DNA of 64,000 bases from Flavobacterium sp. ALJ2 (lineage in GTDB: Bacteria > Bacteroidota > Bacteroidia > Flavobacteriales > Flavobacteriaceae): assembly GCF_015594725.1 (NCBI RefSeq), contig NZ_JADNRC010000017.1:31444-95443 (forward strand). The letters run 5' to 3'. Position 1 is the stretch's first letter. Every line of letters starts with the position of its first letter. The translations under genes and the position numbers were made by a program. This document shows positions 34,846 through 44,200 of the stretch, piece by piece. The notes under the pieces are model-generated. The model made no database searches. It worked only from the letters and a program-made list of their open reading frames with translations, and was not told where the DNA came from.

Positions 34846-35646
34846 ATGAATATGGAAGATATAACAGTAAAAATCAACGAGATATCTATAGAGTATTTTT
34901 CGGATAACAACTCTAGATTTGCAAAGGCAATGGGTACTAGCGAAGCAAATATTAGAAATTATCGCAACGGAACATTACCTAAAATAGATTTTTTAATCAA
35001 GTTATCAGAAAAACTCGAAATAAATTTCGAATGGCTTTTGTTAGATAAAGGCCAAAAGAATAGGCGAAATTCTGAGAGTATAGATTCAGATTATATACTT
35101 GAACAAAAAGATCAGAGTAAAATGCCTAAAATAGTTACTGTTGATAAGTCTGGTAGCGATAATATTGTTCTGGTTCCTGTAAAAGCTGCTGCAGGATATT
35201 TAACGGGTTATGGTGATTCAAAATTTATACAGAAGTTACCATCCTATAACTTCCCTAATCTTAGTCATGGTACATATAGAATGTTCCAAATTTCAGGACA
35301 TAGTATGTATCCTACATTACATGATAAATCTTTTGTAGTTGGTGAATGGGTAGAGAATTGGGCACGTGATATTAAAGACGATAGAGTCTATGTAATCATT
35401 TCTCAAACTGATGGAATAGTAGTTAAACGTGTTTTAAATCGTATCGAAAAATATGGTAATCTTTACTGTAAGAGCGATAATAGAAGAGAATATCCAAGTT
35501 TTCAAATCAATCCAAAAGATATTATAGAGGTTTGGGAATATAAGATGCATCTGTCCTTTGAATTACCAAATCCTGCTGATTTATACGAAAGAGTCAATGA
35601 TTTGGAATCTAAAATTATGTTTTTAGAAAATAAAATAAAAAAATAA
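34846..35646 (+). CDS. Prophage repressor, XRE HTH with S24 (LexA-like) protease domain (266 aa)
   Basis: Master repressor of the element. Residues about 5-65 form an HTH domain (FAKAMGTSEANIRNYRNGTLP). Residues about 105-230 form an S24 domain with catalytic Ser in SGHSMYPT (Ser153), Lys in GIVVKRV (Lys194) and an Ala-Gly cleavage site in KAAAGYL (Ala116-Gly117). The full catalytic set predicts RecA-stimulated self-cleavage, hence SOS induction. The C-terminal 25 residues are a short coiled coil. It is transcribed away from the early operon across the operator region. It is the only plus-strand gene of the element and is intact, so the element may still be inducible. Confidence 0.85.
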   Translation: MNMEDITVKINEISIEYFSDNNSRFAKAMGTSEANIRNYRNGTLPKIDFLIKLSEKLEINFEWLLLDKGQKNRRNSESIDSDYILEQKDQSKMPKIVTVDKSGSDNIVLVPVKAAAGYLTGYGDSKFIQKLPSYNFPNLSHGTYRMFQISGHSMYPTLHDKSFVVGEWVENWARDIKDDRVYVIISQTDGIVVKRVLNRIEKYGNLYCKSDNRREYPSFQINPKDIIEVWEYKMHLSFELPNPADLYERVNDLESKIMFLENKIKK

Positions 35647-36004
35647 GCAAGTTTTAAGGTAGTAAATACTTTAATGTATCTGTTTATAAGGCATTATTTT
35701 GCGTTTTGAGTAAATATAGAGGATATTAAGTACTGGTTTAAACCATAAAAAAGGTGTTTTGTAAAGACAAAAAGTACTTATAAGGTCACTTATGCCTGTA
35801 GTTTTTTTAACTTATGTAACTTCAATTGTAGCCTTTCTATTAAGTTTTTGATTTTTCAATGTTAATGCTAAAAATAAATATATAATATTCTAAGTTGTAT
35901 TTAAACAGATGTATATTTAAAACAGCACTGTCTATGTTGTTTTAAATGAGTGTTTTGTGTTCTTTAAATTTGGTGTAATGATAAGGTTGTTTAAAGTGTT
36001 TATA
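35647..36004. other. Gene-free right flank of the element
   Basis: This AT-rich, gene-free stretch lies between the repressor and the IS630 element. By analogy with Mu, the early-side terminus of the element should be here. Loosely repeated GTGTTTTGT motifs (about 35751 and 35947) could be transposase-binding sites, but I found no convincing match to the other flank, so the end is not placed. The last two bases (36003-36004) are the TA duplication of the IS. Confidence 0.35.
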
Positions 36005-37159
36005 CCAAACACACGTATTAAATAGTCCAAATTTTATCTAAAAACACATAGCTATATCCGCAGATGCTCATTACCTCTTTTTTGCTTGTAGCTTTTACTA
36101 TATTAGTGATGAAATCTTCTACATCTTCCAATGAATTATAAAATTTATTAGAAAACTCTCGTTTGTATTTTGCCCACATTTTTTCAGCGGGATTAAGTTC
36201 TGGACTATATGGTGGTAGAAAAACCAAAACAATATTTTCAGGAATGATTATTTTTTTTGCCTTATGAAACCTTCCATTATCTAGCACCATTATTTTGAGT
36301 TCTTTCGGATTTTCTTTCGAGAAATTATTTAGAAAGACTTGAAATTATCAGCGTTGCAATGCGGGAGTATTAATTGAAAATGGTCTCCAGTTATGGGGGA
36401 AAAAGCTCCAGAAAGCCAAGTTGATTTAAAAACTTGTTGGAAAGTACAAATCGGTTTTACACTAATGGCAGTAACTGATTTTCCATTTCGAGTAAACAAA
36501 CCAAAAGGCGATTCATCTTGAAAATATAAATTTACAGAGTCAAAATTACCCACCGTATTTAGGGCTATTTCTTGACAGATTCGTCCGAAGTCTTTTTAAA
36601 AGAGATTCCCTGATCTTCGTCTTTTTTGACATGACTTTTGCGGGCTACTTTTACACTTGATTTAAAATTTCTGATGCAGTAATAAAGCAACGTATTGTAA
36701 TTAAAAGTCTTTCCTGATTCTTTTTCAATCCAATCTTTAAGCTCAACATAGCCTTGAAGTCCATTTTGAGGGTCGTTGAGTTTTGTTTTCAACATATTGT
36801 GTTCAATAGCATTAAAAGCCGACGGCTTAAATCCTATTTTTTTATGCTTCATCAAACCCTCAATTCCAGAATTAAGGTATAATGTTCTCCAATTCTGAAC
36901 GCTATTAGGGTCAACCCCCGCCAATTTAGCAACCTCACGTTTAGAAATCCCTGCTTTTTCGTTTTGCTTCAAAATCAGTAGAACTCTCAAACGTTGACCA
37001 ATAAATGGAATAGATTGTTTGAGCAGATTTTTTATTTCTTTTTCAGTTTCCTTAATTACCAAAATTTTTGCATGCGCCATAATCACTGTTATAATATAGA
37101 CCAAATATAACATAAAAAAAACAATTATAAAAATTGGTATATATTATATTTTTGTTTGG
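36005..37159 (-). mobile_element. IS630-family insertion sequence (about 1155 bp)
   Basis: Imperfect inverted repeats bound the element: CCAAACA at 36005-36011 and TGTTTGG at 37153-37159, extending inward to about 33 bp with about 25 matches (36005-36037 against 37127-37159). TA dinucleotides flank both ends (36003-36004 and 37160-37161), the usual IS630/Tc1 target duplication. Length is typical. The single gene encodes a broken transposase. It inserted between the phage repressor and the metal-efflux operon. Confidence 0.75.
36018..37080 (-). pseudogene. IS630-family transposase, frameshifted
   Basis: The HTH part starts at the ATG at 37078-37080 (MAHAKILVIKETEKEI) and contains ISKREVAKLAGVDPNSVQNW. 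It ends at 36565. The next frame (36329-36553) carries the first catalytic Asp (YFQDESPFGLF), and the third (36018-36290) carries the second Asp and the Glu (MVLDNGRFHK, PELNPAEKMW). The first junction is a -1 shift in TTTTAAAAAG; some IS630 elements use programmed frameshifting, but this exact site is not a standard slippery heptamer. The second junction, near 36330, is an unexplained one-base shift. The copy is therefore probably inactive. Confidence 0.75.
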
Positions 37160-37360
37160 TATTAGAAGATGCTATAGATAATGATGATTGTGATTCCAAA
37201 TAATTTGTGAATGTATCTTTTAATTTTAGGGTTGTGATTCGAAAGTGTTGATTTATTAGCTACTATCAAGGTTTTTTATGTAATCTTTGTGTATCATTCA
37301 TTTTATAATTTTTAAAAGAAGAAAATAACCTGTTATGTATAGCTTCAAAAATAAAAACAA

Positions 37361-37398
37361 AAAAGGGCGTTCATACAAAATCGTACAAACGCCCTTTT
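37361..37398 (-). terminator. Terminator of the metal-efflux operon
   Basis: An 11-base A4GGGCGTT sequence (37361-37371) pairs with AACGCCCTTTT (37388-37398). Reading leftwards it is followed by a T-rich tract (A-run at about 37358-37364 on the plus strand). It lies 19 bp after the stop of the P-type ATPase gene. Confidence 0.8.
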
Positions 37399-37416
37399 AC
37401 TAAAATAATAGAATGC

Positions 37417-39432
37417 TTAAAATTTCATTCTCTGAATTCTTACCGCATTTAATATCGCTAATAATGCAACTCCAACATCTGCAAAAACGGCTTCCCACAT
37501 CGTTGCTAAACCTCCGGCACCAAGAATCAATACAACGGCTTTTACAACAAATGCTAAAGTGATGTTTTGCCAAACGATTTGTTTGGTTTTCTTGCCAATG
37601 TTTATAGCAGTATAAATTTTTGTTGGTTGATCGTTTTGGATAACAATATCAGCAGTTTCAATTGTAGCATCGCTTCCTAAGCCTCCCATTGCAATTCCTG
37701 CATGAGCAAGTGCAACAACTGGAGCATCATTTACACCATCGCCAACAAAAGCAATTTTTAGGTTTTTATCTTTTAGAGCTGTTACTTTCTCGACTTTGTT
37801 TTCTGGTAATAAATCTCCGTAAGCTTCATCGATATTTAGTTCTTTTGCTACAGCATTAACAACAGCCGTTTTATCGCCCGAAAGCATAACAGTTTTTACA
37901 TTTATACTATGTAAACTCTGAATTGCTTGTTTGGCATCTTCTTTAATTTCATCGGCGATTAAAAAGTAACCGGCATATTTTTGGTTAATAGCTACTACAA
38001 TTATAGTAAATGGTGTAGTATCAATCTCGTTATCATAAGCAATGTTGAATTTCTTCATCAGTTTTACATTACCAGCCAGGATTTCATTTCCATCGACTTT
38101 TCCTTTTAGACCATGACCAGCAATTTCTTCTACATCGGTAACTGAGACACCTTTTTCAGAACCTTTTGCATATTCGATTATGGCTGTTCCCACAGGATGT
38201 GTTGATTTGGTTTCGAGTGCAGCAGTATATTTCACTAAATCGGCTTCTGGAATACCTATTGCAACAACTTTCTGAACATTAAAAACTCCTTTGGTCAATG
38301 TTCCTGTTTTGTCCATTACGACAACTTCTATAGCTGCCATGATATCAAGAAAACTAGAACCCTTAAACAGAATTCCGTTTTTACTCGCTGCTCCAATTCC
38401 TCCAAAATATCCTAACGGAATAGAGATAACTAAGGCGCAAGGGCAAGAAATAACCAAGAATACCAATGCTCTATACAACCAATCGCGGAATACATACTCA
38501 TCTACAATGAAGTAAGGCAACAAGCAAATTGCAATAGCCGAATACACGACAAAAGGAGTATATATTTTGGCAAATTTTCTAATAAACAATTCAGTTGGCG
38601 CTTTTTTGGTAGTCGCATCCTGAACCATTTCAAGAATCTTAGATAATTTACTATCGGTATATAAAGCAGTAACTCGTACTTCGGCAACTGAATTAAGATT
38701 TATCATTCCTGCCAAAACACTTTCGCCTTTGCTTTTGGTATCGGGTTTACTTTCGCCAGTTAAAGCTGCTGTATTAAACGAAGCATTATCAGAGAGTAAT
38801 TCGCCATCTAAACCTAATTTTTCTCCGGGTTTAAGCTGGATAATAGCTCCAATTTGTACGTTTTCTGCCTTGATAATTTTTGGTTGATTGTTTTCCAGAA
38901 TTGTGACCTCATCAGGACGCTGGTCGAGTAATGATTTAATATTTGCTTTTGCTCTGGTAACCGCCAATGTCTGGAAAGTCTCACCGATGGCATAAAAAAG
39001 CATTACAGCAACACCTTCGGGATATTCGCCAATAGCAAAAGCTCCGATTGTGGCAATACTCATCAGTAAAAATTCCGAAAAGAAAGAACCTTTTTTGGCA
39101 CTTTCTAAAGCTTCTTTAACCACTGGAAAACCAACAGGCAAATAAGCGATTACATACCAAACGATTCTTATCCAACCTGTAAACCAGGTTTGTGGAACAT
39201 AATTATCAAAAACAATGGCAATAATTAATAAGACAAAACTAATTATAGCTGGAGCAAACATCTGGAAAACAGTTTGGTCTCCACCCGAATGATCATGTCC
39301 GTCGTGGTCATCATGAGTTTCTGACTCATCATGAGAGCAACATCCTGATTGAGATGCTTTTGAATGACTTTTATCTGGTGTTTTACATTCGACTACCTTG
39401 TTGTTCTCGTCGGGTTGATGTTGATGTTTCAT
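37417..39432 (-). CDS. Heavy-metal P1B-type ATPase, Zn/Cd/Co/Pb class (671 aa)
   Basis: Inner-membrane ATP-driven metal exporter. It has a His/Asp/Cys-rich N-terminus (residues 1-52, with SGCCSHDESETHDDHDGHDHSG-type metal-binding sequence) instead of a CxxC HMA domain. Motifs are TGES (225-228), the ion-binding CPC in ISCPCALV (330-332), the phosphorylated Asp in DKTGTLT (Asp374) and GDGVNDAP near residue 580. The CPC context and lack of Cu-type features fit the Zn/Cd/Co/Pb group (ZntA/CadA-like). Its start overlaps the methyltransferase stop by 4 bp. It is the last gene of the efflux operon and complements the RND pump by exporting metal from the cytoplasm to the periplasm. Confidence 0.88.
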   Translation of the reverse strand: MKHQHQPDENNKVVECKTPDKSHSKASQSGCCSHDESETHDDHDGHDHSGGDQTVFQMFAPAIISFVLLIIAIVFDNYVPQTWFTGWIRIVWYVIAYLPVGFPVVKEALESAKKGSFFSEFLLMSIATIGAFAIGEYPEGVAVMLFYAIGETFQTLAVTRAKANIKSLLDQRPDEVTILENNQPKIIKAENVQIGAIIQLKPGEKLGLDGELLSDNASFNTAALTGESKPDTKSKGESVLAGMINLNSVAEVRVTALYTDSKLSKILEMVQDATTKKAPTELFIRKFAKIYTPFVVYSAIAICLLPYFIVDEYVFRDWLYRALVFLVISCPCALVISIPLGYFGGIGAASKNGILFKGSSFLDIMAAIEVVVMDKTGTLTKGVFNVQKVVAIGIPEADLVKYTAALETKSTHPVGTAIIEYAKGSEKGVSVTDVEEIAGHGLKGKVDGNEILAGNVKLMKKFNIAYDNEIDTTPFTIIVVAINQKYAGYFLIADEIKEDAKQAIQSLHSINVKTVMLSGDKTAVVNAVAKELNIDEAYGDLLPENKVEKVTALKDKNLKIAFVGDGVNDAPVVALAHAGIAMGGLGSDATIETADIVIQNDQPTKIYTAINIGKKTKQIVWQNITLAFVVKAVVLILGAGGLATMWEAVFADVGVALLAILNAVRIQRMKF

Positions 39433-40046
39433 ATTTGTTTTTTTCTAAATCCACAAAATTGAAAATTTTGTGTGGTGTTAAATGGCGTAATATGATTTTC
39501 GGTAAAACAGCGTAATGCTTCAAAATTATTCTGAAAAGTATCTTTCATATTCTTTTCAGAATATTGTTTTATTTCTAATCCACTACATTTTAATGGTCCA
39601 TTTTCTGAAAAAGTACCTAGTAAAAAATGAGCGTTAGGATTTATTGCATTTTCTATAACTGAGACATATTTATTGATGTTTTCATCATCAGTTAAAAAAT
39701 GAAAAACTGCTCTGTCATACCAAAAGTCAAATTTTACATCAGGAGTAAATTCGGTAATATCAGAGACAATCCAATGCACCAAATTTGCTTTTTTACCTAA
39801 GCGCTTTTTTGTTTTTTCTAATGCTGCTTCCGAAATATCTAATACCCAAATATTCAAAAAACCTTTGGCTAATAAGGCATCAACCAAGTTGCTATCGCCA
39901 CCGCCAACATCTATGATATTGGCAGTTTTTGATAGTTTTATGTTTTCTATATAATCTATTGCAGTTTTAGGGTATTCTTGAGTCCAACTTACCTCATTTG
40001 GAGTTTTGGTTGTGAATACATTTTCCCAATGTTGCTTATTATTCAT
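39429..40046 (-). CDS. Class I SAM-dependent methyltransferase (205 aa)
   Basis: A Rossmann-fold methyltransferase. Motif I is ANIIDVGGGDSNLVD (mature residues about 43-57), with the acidic end of strand 2 in WVLDISEAAL and an acidic motif in FDFWYDRAVFHFL. The start is the ATG at 40044-40046 (MNNKQHWENVFTTK), giving 205 aa and a 10-bp gap from the adaptor gene; a longer start would overlap that gene. Small methyltransferases of this kind appear in tellurite or metal-stress loci, but the substrate cannot be read from the sequence. It is translationally coupled to the P-type ATPase gene (ATGA overlap). Confidence 0.75.
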   Translation of the reverse strand: MNNKQHWENVFTTKTPNEVSWTQEYPKTAIDYIENIKLSKTANIIDVGGGDSNLVDALLAKGFLNIWVLDISEAALEKTKKRLGKKANLVHWIVSDITEFTPDVKFDFWYDRAVFHFLTDDENINKYVSVIENAINPNAHFLLGTFSENGPLKCSGLEIKQYSEKNMKDTFQNNFEALRCFTENHITPFNTTQNFQFCGFRKKQI

Positions 40047-40056
40047 TTTAAATTTT

Positions 40057-41286
40057 TTAATGTGTGTGTTCCCCACCACCTTTTTGGGCTGCCAATAAGT
40101 AAAAAGCTCCTTGTGTAACAATTTGACTATTTTCAGGGATTGAAGTTACAAATTTTATTTCGGTATATCCCATATCGGTTGTACCAGGAATAACTTCTAT
40201 TGCTTTAAAATGTATTTCATCATGTCCATCTTGATGTGCTTCTTTAGATTCTTCTTCATGATTGTGTTTTGTGTCCTTTTTAGGATGAGAATCTTCTTTT
40301 ATGTAGATAAAAAATTTGTCTCCATTTTTTACAATAGCCCCTTTAGGTAAAGCTGGTACTGTTGCTTTGTTAAGATTAATATTTGCAGAAACATACATTC
40401 CGGATATTAAATTTTTGGCATCATCTGGATTTATTTTGGCATGAACAGCTACTGTTTTACTTTCGTTAGAGAATGATTTATTGATGCCAAATATTTTTCC
40501 TTTTATCGATTTATTCGATTGGTTGGTAAGGATAAAATCGACTTCCTGACCAATCGAAATATCACCTAAATCTTTTTCATATACATTTAAATCTAAGTGC
40601 ATTTGGCTATTATCGAAAACTTCAAATAAAGTAATTCCTGTTTCTGCAAATGCTCCTTTTGCAATGCTTATTTCTCCTACATAGCCGCTTATTGGTGATG
40701 TGATTGGAATTAAAGCGCTGTTGCTGGATGTACTTACATTTAATGCTTGTAATTTGTTTTTTGCAGCCTGTGCTCTTGCTTTTTCTACAGCTAGTTTTGC
40801 TTTTACTTCCTGAAAGGTTTTTCGAGGATTTACATTTTCATCAGCTAATGTTTTCTGACGATTGAATTCCAATTGTAAATATTCGATATTGGCTGTAGCC
40901 GATTTATAATCTTCAAGCATTCCCACAACTTCCAGGTTTTGAATAGTTGCCAGAACTTTTCCTTTATTTACAAAAGTACCTTCTAAAACAAAGATATCTT
41001 TTACTGTACCACCAAGTAAGGTAGCAATTTTGGCTGAGTTTTGCGGAGGAACAGTTGTGTATCCATTGGCTTTAATAATAGTTCTTAGGTTGCGATTTTC
41101 AACTTTTCCAAATTGAATTCCAACTGTTTTGAATTGAGATTGAGTTAATGTAACTTCATTTTCTGGTTTTTCTTCTTCATGATTTTCTTCGGTTTTCTTC
41201 TCGTTGCAAGATGTTGAAATCAGCATTAAAAAGGCAATTGAAAGTAGCGCAGAGGTACGGCTGATTATGTTCTTTATATTTTTCAT
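40057..41286 (-). CDS. czcB: RND efflux periplasmic adaptor, CzcB-like lipoprotein (409 aa)
   Basis: Membrane-fusion protein that links the inner-membrane RND pump to the outer-membrane channel. It has an N-terminal lipoprotein signal (LMLISTSC), a barrel-sandwich hybrid (lipoyl-like) region interrupted by a helical hairpin (residues about 120-170), beta-barrel segments, and a His-rich insertion near the C-terminus (HPKKDTKHNHEEESKEAH and more) that probably binds metal. The C-terminal HTH is another metal-binding touch. The start is the ATG at 41284-41286. It lies 11 bp after the pump gene in the efflux operon. Confidence 0.85.
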   Translation of the reverse strand: MKNIKNIISRTSALLSIAFLMLISTSCNEKKTEENHEEEKPENEVTLTQSQFKTVGIQFGKVENRNLRTIIKANGYTTVPPQNSAKIATLLGGTVKDIFVLEGTFVNKGKVLATIQNLEVVGMLEDYKSATANIEYLQLEFNRQKTLADENVNPRKTFQEVKAKLAVEKARAQAAKNKLQALNVSTSSNSALIPITSPISGYVGEISIAKGAFAETGITLFEVFDNSQMHLDLNVYEKDLGDISIGQEVDFILTNQSNKSIKGKIFGINKSFSNESKTVAVHAKINPDDAKNLISGMYVSANINLNKATVPALPKGAIVKNGDKFFIYIKEDSHPKKDTKHNHEEESKEAHQDGHDEIHFKAIEVIPGTTDMGYTEIKFVTSIPENSQIVTQGAFYLLAAQKGGGEHTH

Positions 41287-41297
41287 TGTAAGGAGTA

Positions 41298-44200
41298 TTA
41301 GTTATTGGAAATTGATGGAAATTGTAATCGGATGGCACTTTGATTGTATGTGTTCAAAGTTTCGGCATATTGTTTTTTGATGTCAATGGCTTGATTTAAA
41401 AAACTGATATACGTCCAATAGCTCATATCTCCGTTAGCATAACTTTTTTGTGCAGTTGTAATAATTTGTTCAGCATAGTGCAAACCTTCGGTTTGGTAGT
41501 AATGCAGTCCTTTTTCTTGTTTTTCAAATTCATTTTGCAGTTCCTGCATTTGCAATTCCAGTGAAAATTGATTTTTCTCTAATTCCAGTTGTGATTGAGC
41601 AATGCTTATCGAGGCAGCTTTTGCTTTAGCTGTATTTACGCCTCCAAATAACGGAATTTGTAAACCAGCTGTAAATCCCTGAAATGTAGACTTAGTATCA
41701 ATTGTTTGAGCAAAATAACCCAAGCCAAGTTTTGGTGTACGTTGCGCTTTGAACGTATTGGCTTCTTTTTGGAAGACTGAAATTTGTTGCTGATAATAAT
41801 CATTCATTAAGCCTTCTACTTTCGATTTATTCGATTCGGCTAGAGAAGTAAACTGTAGCGGTGTAGCGCTATCGGGCATAATATTTTCTTTTGTTTGAAC
41901 AAAAAATTGCAATTGTTTCTGGTAAATAGCCAAATCGTATTCTAATTGTATTTTTTGTGTTTCAATTTCTTTAGACTTTGCTTTTGCGCTAATTACTTCG
42001 ATATTACCACTTTCTCCAGTTTTAAAACGGAGTTCAGCATTTTTAAGAAATAAGGCATAAACATTGAATAATTCGGTATTTAGTTTTTGTATTGAAACAC
42101 CAAATAAATACTGATAATAGGCTAATGTTACCGCTTTTTCGATTTCATATTCGGACAACGCTTTTTGTTTTTCGGCTAATTTCACCAGTTCCTCCTGTAA
42201 TTGTCGGTTGGCTTTAGTGATTTTTCCAATAGGAAAATATTGCTGAATCGAAATATTGCTATCGTATTCGGCACTATTAGATTGTCCACCTTGATATTCT
42301 ACTTGTAATGGATCGGGCTGAAATGCGGTTTTTTTAAGCACTGTTTGTTTTTCTATTTCTTTATCAGCAATTTTCAAGTTAATACTATTAGCTTTTGCCA
42401 TTTCTATAGCTTTGTCTAATCCGATAGCTTTGCTGTTTTGTGCAAAAGAGAAACTGCTAACCAGTAATAAAAGTACTGTTACTATAGGTTTTGTCATTGT
42501 TGTTTGTCTTTTAATTTTCGTCTCAAATAATAAATAAAGTATCGGTAATACGATAAGTGTAAGTAATGTTGCTGAGAATAAACCACCTATTACAACAGTT
42601 GCCAGTGGCTTTTGTACTTCGGCACCACCACTTGTAGATAATGCCATTGGTAAGAATCCTAAAGAAGCTACAGCGGCAGTCATTAAAACAGGGCGTAATC
42701 TAGTTTTGGTTCCAATTAAAACACGTTGTAAAGGATCGGTAATTCCTTCGGTTTTAAGCTGATTAAAATAGGATATCAATACAATCCCATTTAAAACTGC
42801 AATTCCAAATAAAGCAATAAAACCAATTCCTGCTGAGATACTAAAAGGCATTCCTCGCAACCATAAAGCAAATACACCTCCAATAGCTGAAAGCGGAATT
42901 GCAGTAAAAATTAATGCCGCCTGTTTGGTACTTTTAAAAGTAAAATAAAGCAGCACCAAAATTAAACTCAACGCAATTGGTAGCGCAATAGAAAGACGCT
43001 TGTTGGCTTCGATTAGGTTTTCAAATTGTCCTCCGTAAGTAACATAATATCCTGCAGGAAGTTTGAAGTTTTTGTCTAGTTTTTGTTGAATTTCTTCTAC
43101 AACGCTTTTTACATCACGACCACGAACATTCAGTCCAATTGTGATTCTACGTTTACCATCTTCCCGAATTACCTGAACAGGACCTTGTTCGTAATCGACA
43201 GTTGCGACTTGAGAAAGAGGTACTTGTAGCCCGTTTGGTAATGGAATAAATAAATTACTTACATCGCTAATATCATTACGATTGTCTTTGTTCATTCGAA
43301 CTACAATATCAAATCGTTTGTTTTCTTCATAAATTATACCGGCAGTTTCTCCTGCAAAAGAGGAACGGAGTATTTTATTTAAATCCTCGATGTTTAAACC
43401 ATATAATGCAATTTTGTCATAATCATATTTAATAGTAATCTGAGGTAATCCGCTTACTTTATCCGCTTTAAGATCTCCAATACCTTCAATTTTATTGATT
43501 TTTGAAATCAATTCATTGGCTTTTCTTTCTAGAACATCAAGGTTGTCACCAAATATTTTGATAGCAATATCACTTCGGCTACCAGTCATTAATTCGTTAA
43601 AGCGCATCTGTATAGGTTGTGAAACTTCGATATTAGCTCCAGGAATTCTTTCCATTTCTTCTTTCATCAAATGGGCCAAATCTTGCCAGTTGTCTGCGCT
43701 GGTCCATTCTTTTTTATCTTTTAAAACAATAATTAAATCACCGCTTTCTATAGGCATTGGGTCAGTTGGGATTTCTCCACTTCCAATCTTAGTTACGATG
43801 GTTTTAATCTCTGGAAATTTTGCTTTAAGCATTTTTTCATATTCGGTAGTTGTTTTTATCATTTGTGTTAATGAACTTCCTGTCATGATAGTTGCATTAA
43901 TGGCTAAATCTCCTTCTTCGATAGTAGGAATAAATTCTCCTCCCATGTTTTGAAATATAACAAGTGCAAGGACAAATAATGCCACAGCAATACCTAAAAC
44001 GGCTTTCTTAAAATGCAATGCTTTATTTAAGAAAGGAGCATATAATTTTTCGAACCAAACCATCATTCGGTCACTAAAATTTGGTTTATGTTCAGTATTT
44101 TTAGATAAAAACAGCGCACTCATCATAGGGACATAGGTCAGTGACAGGATAAAAGCACCAAAAACCGCAAAACCAACTGTCATTGCCATTGGTTTAAACA

